This document shows, piece by piece, positions 10,546 through 19,204 of a stretch of DNA of 64,000 bases; the stretch's first letter is position 1; every line of letters begins with the position of its first letter. Under the pieces are notes generated by a model. It was not told the origin of the DNA. It saw nothing but the letters and a program-made list of their open reading frames with translations, and did not search any database. The stretch is taken from the NCBI GenBank assembly GCA_023078685.1, contig JALGAS010000003.1:5084001-5148000 (forward strand). Reading direction: 5' to 3'. The DNA comes from Neopestalotiopsis rosae. Its lineage: Eukaryota > Ascomycota > Sordariomycetes > Amphisphaeriales > Sporocadaceae. The position numbers and the translations under genes were made by a program.

Positions 10546-11712
10546 CCCATTGCGGCGAATTTCTTTCTGTTTCCAGGGCACCCAGCGCTTCCATAGTGCC
10601 AGTCGGGAAGTTATGTGAGGCCTGAATGGCGTTATGCTATCGTCCGGTAATGCAATCTTCCTTTGGGGATTGTCTTCCGCATTGACGTGCATAACACAAG
10701 TATTGTTTATGTTGTGTTTATTTGATGGCCTGCGATGAAGGATGATAATTTCATTCACAAAATGAGCGTCTTCTAATATTCACTCAATACAACGCTATGG
10801 ATTAATCGAAATCTTCAAACAAACACGGCGAATATTTGTTTGAACCAGGCAAACGTTCAAGGTGAAGTCACAAATCGATCACCTTTGTCGGTTTGCAGTG
10901 CTCGTGAAGTGTCCCATCGGCAAATTCTCCCGACTGTCTCGTCACTTAACTCTTCCTATTAGGATAGCTTCTTGCTATGTGAGTTGGTGCAACATCACAC
11001 GTGTGAGCGCGAACCGTTAAGCTAGAAGAAGCATCAACAAACTGAACATGGAATTAGATCTGAAATCAGATGTTGCAAAGACAATGATCATGTGACCGCA
11101 TAGTGACATACAATTAACTTTTGTCTCTGCCTGGTCATCCTTAAATTAGCAGTGCCCAGTTGTACCTAAGCGAGCAAGAAGGACCATGGATAGTCGCCTG
11201 AATGAGCCCGGTGCTTTGGAACTAAGAAAAACGAAGACATATACAAGACCCAGGTGTCTAAAAGCTCGAATGATCACGAACTGTTAGGCGGTGAAATCTA
11301 ATATGTTATATGGAGATTGAAAGTAGAAATGAACCAGGATAGGAAATATTATAATTTTGATAGAATGATAATTCACAGAATTCGAGACACAGCGCTGACG
11401 GTGAAAAGAGGATGATTGATGCGATCTGCATATCTACCAAGGGCTCAGTGTCGGTCGATTTAAGGTTTACAGGCTCAGGGTTAGGCGCTCTGCTACTCCA
11501 GGGGACGCGTGAAGTGCTATGTGAAAAAGCGGGGCAAGCATATAACTCCAGCTTACAGAAGCACAACCATTTAGGACTCTCTGAGCAGCTGCGCACGATG
11601 GCACTCTACCCTTGTTGTGCGCACGAAGTAGATTCCAGATAAAGAGACTTCGAGTAAAAAGAGTCGGATTCTAGTTAGCAAAAAGAGAAACTCTGTAGTA
11701 GTGAACACAGTT
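10546..11712. other. Intergenic
   Basis: I see no gene. One further GGCGGTGAAATC occurs at about 11287 without a partner element or TATA box nearby. Confidence 0.45.
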
Positions 11713-11787
11713 TTATAATAGGTCTCCAACGGTCTCACCGTCGTGGTTGACATAATGATACTCTTGATTCACGTGGATGCGATACAT
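11713..11787 (-). pseudogene. Truncated MYRI-domain fragment
   Basis: ATG at 11787 starts MYRIHVNQEYHYVNHDGETV, then GDLL and a TAA at 11713. The MYRI start, the Asp-x-Gly step and the position of the GDLL end match the first 25 residues of the two other MYRI copies (GQLIG region), after which homology stops. It is a broken third copy. Confidence 0.5.
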
Positions 11788-12242
11788 GATGAGGTATGTT
11801 TGAAAGTTCCGTAGTGGATGCGCGTTATCTGATGATCCAATGATATGGTGTATAATAGTACCAGCTGTCATAATGATGCTCCTGGAAAGTGTAACAAGCG
11901 TCTGCTCTAGCCAGCACAGGCTTGTGGGGCAGGGCAGCGGGCGCCCATTCCTCAGGAGGCGGAGGAGGTCCGTTATAAAGGATATCAAGTCGTCCATCGT
12001 TGGTTCTTTGGGCGAAGCATCATATAACGTCCATTTTACTTATGTGGTGCCGCTCATATATGTAGTAGTACGCGACAAAAAAGGTATGTTGAAATTCACT
12101 GTCGTCGTCCGCGACCGAATCCAAAACATGGCTTATGTGCCCTAGACTGTTAATCCGGAAGATCTGGCTTACTTGGGCATAAGGAGCGGTGGTAAACTTG
12201 GTATAATGGAACCTGTTGAAAAGTGATGGTCTTGATGAGAGC

Positions 12243-12280
12243 AAGATCTCTCACGAGATGACGATCTCGTGAGAGATCTT
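12243..12280. repeat. Perfect 17-bp inverted repeat, 4-nt loop
   Basis: AAGATCTCTCACGAGAT, loop GACG, then its exact reverse complement ATCTCGTGAGAGATCTT. No T-run follows on either side, so it is not an obvious terminator. It could be a structured RNA, a protein-binding palindrome or a small element end. Confidence 0.85.
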
Positions 12281-12813
12281 CAAGCTGCTTGGCTCTGGAG
12301 GGCTCTTCCAACCAAATCGCGGAAGGTGAATAGAGTTTGGCCACCATCCATTGCTGTGACAACCAGAGGTCGCACAAGGTGCTTCCAGAGCGACATAACT
12401 CCTGTCTATGGATTGTTCGTGGCTACTTGTGATCAGTAATTGTTCCCACGTATTGATACTCTCTACATATCGTTGAATTCGAATCATGGTGTATAATAAA
12501 TCAACACAGCCGGATAAAAGGTACATTGATGCCTTGGAGCAGTCTAAAGGTGAGGTAAAGAAAATAGGAAAGGATCGCGGATGCTGCTACGACATACCAC
12601 GGTCGAAATACTCCTCGAAGGGACAAATGATAGACTCTCTGACTACAGAGTTCCTGCCACAGTCTCATCCATCTTTCGCCCCTCTGAGATAATCATCATT
12701 CCAGGTGCGCTGTGCAGTAGATGATCAGCGACCTCGTCTATCATGAAGCTTGTAGCCCGTAGTAGCAACCCGAAAACCTCCATTAGGAAGCGGTGACGAG
12801 TACATGTGGGACT

Positions 12814-12839
12814 GAAAACGTTCACATCTGAACGTTTTC
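12814..12839. repeat. Perfect 11-bp inverted repeat, 4-nt loop
   Basis: GAAAACGTTCA, loop CATC, TGAACGTTTTC. It lies about 540 bp from the larger hairpin at 12243 and has the same loop length. No function is visible. Confidence 0.8.
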
Positions 12840-13196
12840 CTGTTTTTGAACAGAAGAAATAGGTTCGGATAGAACAGTACGAACCACTCTTGCATATCAG
12901 TAAATCATCTCAAGTCCCATTTTATGGCAAAGAACCGTCACGGTCACAATCGAATGCACGGGTTTTGAGAAAGAAAAGAAAACAATCGCAATCATCGGGT
13001 GGCCCATGGCCGCGGCGGGGTATCAATCCGGAGAGCAGCCGCAAGAACAAAAACAAAACCAGAACCAACGCCCAAAGAAACAAAACACAGAAGCCACCGA
13101 GCGCAAAAACATCTTCATCTGGGGGCTCGAACCCCAGAGCCCAGCGCAACGGTGACATCCTCCGGGGACTCGAACCCAACTCCCAACTCCTCCATC

Positions 13197-14266
13197 CTAC
13201 TCCTCATTTTCGTCGTCGTCGTCGTTCTCCTCCTCCTCCTCGCCCTCCTACTCCAGCGTCAACTCGTAGTTGTGCATCCGAAGATGCACTAAAAGATGAA
13301 TGTTAGTCGAACGATTTTCTGGTGTTGAAGAAGCAATTTTTAGACTACTTTCTCTCGCGTTTTCTTCCCTCAGAGAGAAAAGAAAAAGAAAGAGAGAGAT
13401 AGAAAAAATAGAAAGAAACTTAAGAAGAAGGTACTTACACAAGAAGTCGCTGTCGCGCTCGTCGGCGCTGGGGCCCTTGCACTGCCGCCAGCCGCAAAGC
13501 CCGATTCCGTTGCCACCGTTGTGGCGCTCCAGGAGGTGCCTGCCAATCAGGCTGGCGGCCTGCTTCCCCTGGTAGGTGGGGTTGCCGTCCGGGCACCCCG
13601 GGACCACGCACCTGAGGAGGTGGCTGGCCCGGTGCCGAAGGTCGCGATGATCGACGCGACCTTCGCAACCCCCACATGGGACCAGGGGCTTGCGGGCGGC
13701 CCTGGTCCCAGTGATGCCGTTGGCGGAGGCAACGGGGGCCACGGAGTCGGCGGGGTCGGCGGGGTCTGCGAGGGCGGCAGGGGCGTCAGGGGCAGCAGGG
13801 CGACGGGAGCGACGGGACTGGCGGCGGGACTGGCAGCGGGACCGGCTGCTGGGTCGTCGGCGGGAGCGGCAGTGGCGGGACCAGCGGCAGCGGGACCAGC
13901 GGCAGCAGGAGCAGCAGCGGCATCGTCGTCATTCTTAGAATGGAAATGTGTTAGCGTTTGATCTGTAGAGAGTAGAGACTGCATGTCTCCAACTTGGGAA
14001 GCAGGAAAGAGGGTAAAGGAAAAGTTCTGGTGGTCTCAACGCGCCCGTGAAATCGCACAAGAAATATGAAAATGGGGGCAAGCAACCTGTGCTTCGATCA
14101 CGCTGTGGATCAGGAAGAGAGGTTCCATCAGGTCGAAGTCCTGGATAGAGATAGCACGCTCTCGTGCGCGAATGATGGCTTCTTCGAACGTCATCCACCC
14201 GCCAATCAGCTGGCCATCGTCTTCGTCTTGAAGACGGAATTCCATGTTGCGAGGAATTCGGTACAT
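13197..14266 (-). CDS. MYRI-domain plus three-finger protein, copy F (frameshift and early stop)
   Basis: The first exon starts at ATG 14266 with a complete MYRI domain (RAISIQDFDL, LIHSVIEAQ). A weak donor (GTTGCT at about 14088) leads to a good acceptor (GCTAAC...CTAAG) at 13933, where exon 2 (13933..13439) reads NDDDAAAAP and an Ala/Pro-rich linker. The fingers lie in another frame of the same exon: a Gly-Cys-rich finger 1, CVVPGC...GRHLLERH, and CGWRQC. One base is missing from the linker, near 13800, between the Ala/Pro frame and the finger frame. Exon 3 starts at 13288 (LHLRMHNYELTLE), and TAG at 13248 cuts it, yet the acidic tail typical of the family continues in frame beyond it to a second TAG at 13197. 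So F is a domain fusion showing two lesions; a missed small intron or a sequencing error in the GC-rich linker is the alternative for the first. Confidence 0.55.
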
Positions 14267-14402
14267 TCTCAGGTAGGTTGTCCGGTTGCAGGGAATTGCG
14301 CAATGAGGTGTGTGTCTTTCAAATATTGAAAGAATGATACGTGTCGCGCGGGGAGAGAAGGGGAAAAGAAAAAGAGGCGAAGAAGGCCAGCCGCCGCAAC
14401 AC

Positions 14403-14510
14403 CATTAAATAGTTGAGAAGCAAGCGCGGCCAGCTTGCAAACGCGACGCGGCCAGCGCTGCGCTGGGCGGTCAAACACCACGCAGCCGAGCGCCAAGGCG
14501 GTCAGGGGTC
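14403..14510 (-). promoter_or_regulatory. Promoter of copy F: TATA box plus two GGCGGTCA elements
   Basis: CATTAAATAG at 14404..14412, followed by GGTCA at 14469 and 14500, 31 bp apart, the same spacing and TATA distance as at D and E. The element core differs by one base (GGCGGTCA against GGCGGTGA). The start codon of F lies about 137 bp downstream of the TATA box. Confidence 0.6.
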
Positions 14511-14543
14511 CAAGGTGTGGCAGAAAGTCGATTCTGCCGGCTG

Positions 14544-15152
14544 CTATACTGACATCGAATTTCTTCTCGTCGACATGGGACGAAAGAGGGTGCCGTGCTG
14601 GTATAGCGCTGGCGAGTGACTAGCTCGACATGCAACTTGGGTACCGTCTCTTGTGGTTGTCCGGGTGAGGACGGCAAAGAGACCGGACGTGAACACCACC
14701 AGAATAAAGAAAACGGAAATCTTGAGTAGAAATCAAAGACATGAAGTTGTTGAAGGAGCTCAGTAGAATATAAAAACTTTAGAAAAAACATTGTGTATAC
14801 CAAGAACCAGTGACTGAATCGAAATGAGAACAGGAAATAGCACACTTACAGCAAGAACGGCAACACCGGGAGCGGGCGAAGCGGCAACAGGACCCGGACC
14901 GTGTCCGTAATGGTATTCAGCAGCGGCAGAGCGACGACCATACTGGCTGAAGGGGTCTACGGCCCCCGGGGCGACTACAGGCGCCGTGAACTCATCGCCT
15001 GCCAGAAACCAGCCGGTGAATCCTGGGTAAGGACTCGGGTGACCCCAGTTGGGGTGCAGTTCTGCTGAGACCAGACGGAAGCCAGGCCGCAGAGAGTTGG
15101 CTGCATTGGCGTTGTACACAACAGCGTTCTCTATATCGTGAATCACTCCCAT
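14544..15152 (-). CDS. Candidate single-pass membrane protein, unknown function
   Basis: Exon 1 (15152..14850) starts MGVIHDIENAVVYNANAANS and ends VAVLA before a GTAAGT donor. The best acceptor (CTACTCAAG, 14721) joins in phase 0 to exon 2 (14720..14544), giving 159 residues. The join creates a continuous hydrophobic helix (about residues 97-116: VAVLA joined to ISVFFILVVFTSGLF) followed by an Arg-rich tail, so a single-pass membrane protein is likely. The N-terminal half is Gly/Pro/Ala-rich and aromatic with no signal peptide. I recognise no family. It sits just upstream of the promoter of F on the same strand; its last 30 codons come close to that promoter. The acceptor choice is not certain. 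Confidence 0.5.
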
Positions 15153-15326
15153 CGTCGCGGTTGATGAGCAGTGCTTTGAGGATCTTCTGTTGCAGAATAC
15201 TGAGCCGGGGGACTTATGGTATCGATGATGGCCGTGGAAAGGATGAAGGACTGGGAGCGGCAGAGACGAGCTTGTATCGATTGAATTTGAGTTGAATGGT
15301 CCAGCTTTCGGACTTGTGAGGATTGC

Positions 15327-15729
15327 TTAGTTCTGATGCCTGCGACGAAGGTATTCCTGGCCTCGGTAACTAAAGAGGAGGGGGAATTGTTCGAAGAGAA
15401 AATGATGCTGGAAGATGACACTGGTGATACTACTTGCGGATGGAATCGAAAGGCTCTGGTCGTATCTGGAAGGAAGAAGTGGAAACAACAAAAAGTGCAG
15501 GGCTGGTAGGGCAGGGTGAAAAGAATGTGGCATCAGGGACCCGCGTGGCCAGCCGAAAGTTAGGGCTCAAGCAGGTGCCAGATGGGTTGAGGGTGAGCTG
15601 CAAGTGCAGCTGCACTGTGGAATCAAGCGGAAGGAACCCGGGTTTGCTGGGGTTGGCCACAAGACCACAGATGGTCGACGAAGAGGGCATCGTGAGGTTT
15701 GCCGTCGACGGTATGGTCAAGGTTATCAT
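15327..15729 (-). CDS. Possible small protein, unknown
   Basis: A frame from ATG 15729 to a GTAGTA donor at 15434, joined over a 64-bp intron (acceptor CTCTTTAG) to a short exon 15369..15327, gives 112 residues. The protein is Thr/Ser/Pro-rich with a TVQLHLQLTLNPSGTC segment that alternates like a beta strand. No signal peptide, domain or relative is recognised. An open frame on the opposite strand over the same bases is the alternative. Low confidence. Confidence 0.28.
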
Positions 15730-16062
15730 TGACGCAAAGGGGGTATGTCGAAGACAACGACGACGATGACGAATGATAACAATATGAGCTCGAAACGGGC
15801 ACACTGGAGACTTGTCAAAGAACGGAGTCTATCAAGTTTATCTGACCTGAAGAAGTTATCAGACGGAAGATCACAACGGGGCATTGTTGTCCTTTATAGG
15901 ACGTGAACATTCATGAATTGTTCACAGCACACAAACACATGAACGACGTAACGAGTTACCTCAAAAGCTGAGTCAGTCAAATTTCTGTATGAAGTATGTC
16001 CAACTTCAAACAAACTTGACCAAACTTAGAATGTTTTCATATTTATGGGATGCTCTCTAATA
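15730..16062. other. Intergenic
   Basis: I see nothing beyond flanking sequence; the SDR stop lies at 16063. Confidence 0.4.
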
Positions 16063-17124
16063 TCACAATGTTTCCTCCAGGTTCAACAGTTCAAGAGTCA
16101 TGTGGAAGAGTCTATCTTCCTTGGCTTCGTCATAAGCATACCCCCGTACACCTTTGACACCAGGGACCAGGGGAGAGAAAGTCGCAACCTCGCAATCTTC
16201 CAGATATTTCCCGCCTCTGCCCTCCCATTCGCGACCGAGAGCAGCGAGAACAGTCGTGGCGGCTCCCTGCTCTGGGCTCTTCATCCACTTCATCAGCAAC
16301 TCATTTCCTGTCCAGCTCGCCTTGGCAGATTCAGGCATGTGTTGCTGAAGATTGGTCAAAATACCTCCAGGCATGACGCTGAGGGCATGGATGCCGTGAA
16401 GACCGAAGGCGCGGTCAATGTAGTTGGACATGTATATTTGAGCAAGTTTACTCTGACCATATGCTTTAGAAGGATCATACGCGCCATCCTGCACGAGGTT
16501 GAAATCGTCAAATTGAATCTCCGAGATGTGATGCCCACTGCTCGAAACATTGACTACACGTGAGTTGAACTGAGGTGTGGACCCTTTAATCATGGCATCA
16601 CGCAAAAGCCAGAAAAGGAGAAAGTGACCGAGGTAATTGGTTGCGAGCTGGCTCTCAAAGCCATCAGCAGACTCCTCGCGCTGGGGAACCATCATTATGC
16701 CGGCGTTGCAGATCAAGACGTTGAGAATCTGGGACTTGGCAAGAAATGCTGCTGCTGTCTTTCTGACAGATTCCAAAGAGCTCATGTCACATTCAAGAAG
16801 TTCCACGCGGCCGGACTCCAGGAAATGGCCGCACGCAATTTGCCCCTTTTCCAAAGATCGCACCGCGAGAAAGACTTTTGCGCCTGTCGCGGCCATGGCG
16901 CGGGCAGTTTCGATGCCGATGCCAGATGAGGCCCCAGTCACCAGTATTACCTAATGCACTGTCAGTATCTGACGGCTTCTCTTTGTGACTGATTGTCCAA
17001 CATGGAGGTTTACCTTGTCCGTCATCGACCCACGTCGGTCTTCGTCCTCCACAATCTGCATGGCCGTAGGGCGTGCATCGCCAGGACCATTGGGCTTCCT
17101 GTGGGATTCGGCGTATCTGGACAT
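16063..17124 (-). CDS. Short-chain dehydrogenase/reductase (SDR)
   Basis: Two exons (17124..17014, 16950..16063; phase 0, 63-bp intron ending GCATTAG) give 332 residues. The cofactor motif TGASSGIG is at about 42-49, the CNAG motif at 119-122, the catalytic Ser in NVSSSG near 174, and YGQSK with Tyr 201 and Lys 205. A C-terminal MPGGILTNL and YLEDCEVA segment matches fungal and animal retinol-dehydrogenase or WWOX-like SDRs. It is a soluble NAD(P)-dependent oxidoreductase; the substrate cannot be read from sequence. The 37-residue first exon is a hydrophilic extension (MSRYAESHRK). It is transcribed away from the transcription-factor-like gene on its right. Confidence 0.9.
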
Positions 17125-17580
17125 GTCTTCCGATGAGAGAGTAGTCTGTAAGATGGTGATTGGCCTGATTGAGAGTATGGAAGGGGTTCGTTGTGCAAGC
17201 TATAGGACATTTACATGAACATGAACGTTCTCAGGTAGCTGGTCTATTGTTTTCTGCATGGCAAATTCAACGTATTTATACACGAGCACGAGACTCAGAA
17301 GCACTAGCTATTCATTAAGGATTCAAGTCCCTCTTGAGATCTTCACTTCCGCGCCTCAATTTGCAGTCATCGTCGAAAGCTGGAACTACCTGAACAGCAG
17401 AAAGCCATGCCAGTCAACCAATCATGCATCAACTAGGATGGCGCTTGTCCCTAAACAGACAATGCAAAGCTTGGCATTTGTATTCTTGCTCCACCGTTTG
17501 GCCTAAGTCACTGCTAATATTTGACAAGGTTTCCCAGTGATAGTTTAGTGTGGGAACATGATGCTAGTCAAAAGGCTCAC

Positions 17581-18525
17581 TCATGCCTCTTGTATTGCCC
17601 TATCTGCGGCCTGTAGTTGCTCCGAACAGGCAAACACCGACACCATTTGTCTGAGGAAGCCATGCATTGCATCGATCTTTTCCATTCCACCCTTCAAGAC
17701 CACCATGCGTACGACGGCATCCATGTGACTCTTGCAAGTGGACACATCTCCAAGTGCAAGCTATGTTTGGGCGTCAGAAAGCGGGTAACTACTAGACTAT
17801 GGGGGCCAGAAGAGTGTCAAACCTCATCAGAAGCCAGCTGAAGGGCTCTGGGTATGATTGCATCAATGATGGTGGCGTTCATGGACGACGAAGAAATGGC
17901 TTCTTGCAATAGCCGCAGACAGTCTAGCTTGTAGTGGAGCGCGAGCTCATAGTACCGTTGATCAGATGTCAAGATGTAGAGACTGCGGCAAGCATAGAGC
18001 AAAACTCCACTTAGCATGCCTGGATCTGCCCTGGCCGTGGGAACCCATTGTGTCGCGATACTGTGTTTGTATGACCCGGGGTTTGTGAATTGGTGGCTGT
18101 GGCGCGTCTCGAATGGGACGACAATCCGAATGTCTTGATGTGATTTGAGCGATTCAGCTTCTCTGGGCCACAGACGGTGGGAGGGATGTTGTGGGGAAAT
18201 GCATACAATGATCGAAGAGCCGATGCTCAAAGAGCGAAAGCGTCCGACAGGAAGACTCGAACGGATCTTTCCGACTGGAAAGCGCAGTGCTCGCGAGGCC
18301 GGCGCCTGAGAGCCTCCACGGCGGCGATCCGGAAACTGAGATCGATGTCTCTTCGTGTATTGCCGAATTAAATGCGCAACGGGTTGCCTGCCTTGTGCAT
18401 TCCTGGTAGTCGCGCATACGCTGCCGCCTCGTTTTGGCGTGTCCCGATTTTGCTGCGTGCGACCGCGCAGCTCGTCGCGCAGCCGCCGCAGCATTGGAAG
18501 ACCCTGGCTGGGCAATTTCTACAAA
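17581..18525 (-). CDS. Fungal-specific transcription-factor-like protein, N-terminus unresolved
   Basis: Three exons join in frame: about 18525..18207, 18157..17823 and 17760..17581. Exon 1 follows an acceptor (TTTGTAG), so an earlier exon is missing from my model; it reads FVEIAQP, then a basic AARSHAAKSGHAKTRRQRMR stretch found near the start of many fungal TF-like proteins. Later exons give WVPTARADPGMLSGVLLYAC and a C-terminal helix pair (DAVVRMVVLKGG, LRQMVSVFACSEQLQ), typical of the fungal TF middle-domain family without a Zn2Cys6 cluster. No Cys cluster is visible. It may bind DNA weakly or act as a co-regulator. The exon 1/2 join (donor GTATGC, acceptor GAGAAG) is the least certain step; a frameshift is the alternative. 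Confidence 0.58.
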
Positions 18526-19204
18526 CAAAAGGGCCCTGAGGCGTCTCGATTAGCGCCCCATGTACTGTTGCGACGCGCTAGAGAGGGTGGAAAGAGGGAT
18601 CTTTTACATGGTTCATACATCGACATAGCCAAGTGTCAATATACGGATCTTGCGATATGGCAAATTTTTGTGCAAGAAAAAGGCCGTTCGTACATCGAAA
18701 CGAAATGTGGCCAAGGAAGGCATCAGATCATCCAGCTGTCAGCGTTCCGTTGCACTAAATCCAGCTCTTTAGCATTTAGATCTGTTTCTGTGGGCCTTGG
18801 TTCTTCGCGCGCTGGAGACGGTCGCTGAGCTAAAAACTCCATACTCCCAGCGCACTTATCGTCGGTGCCAATTTAGAGCCAGCAGTTGTAGTCGTGCATA
18901 GGCTCAATACGAGTGAATCTAAGCATTTATATCTGTAAAATTGCTGAAAAAACTGTTACAACCAAGTTTGCAGAGTTAGGCTACGCCATTGGCTCCTGAA
19001 TATTGATTGAGATCCCGCAGCATGCTGATTCTGCCTTACAGATTATGTCATCATGCTTGTGTGCCTGACTTGGCCATGGCAGCACAATCCGCAGTACAAG
19101 CGTGACCCCGCTTCCGCCATGATCTGCCCTCGAAGACCCCATTGCCCATCAGTAAAACGCTAGATTCTTTGGGATCAACGGACACGTCGGTGCCTCTTCT
19201 CGCC
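18526..19204. other. Intergenic between the divergent TF-like and NACHT genes
   Basis: The missing first exon of the TF-like gene and both promoters must lie here. No other gene is seen. Confidence 0.45.

Larger units (their letters stand above)
11788..13196. other. Non-coding stretch holding two perfect hairpins
   Basis: No convincing gene. Short frames on both strands lack motifs. The two inverted repeats at 12243 and 12814 are listed separately. The right end (12.9-13.2 kb) is purine-rich on plus and gives long Arg/Ser/Pro-rich frames, probably compositional. Confidence 0.45.

Noticed and set aside
13120..13185. Two GGGTTCGAGYCCC strings like tRNA T-arms (minus)
   Set aside because: No D-arm, anticodon or acceptor stems accompany them.
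12890..13306. 138-codon plus frame rich in Arg, Ser and Pro
   Set aside because: Low complexity, overlaps the 3' end of F on the other strand, no domain.
13521..13961. Long Gly/Ala-rich plus-strand frame
   Set aside because: It is antisense to the GC-rich linker and fingers of copy F; composition explains the open frame.
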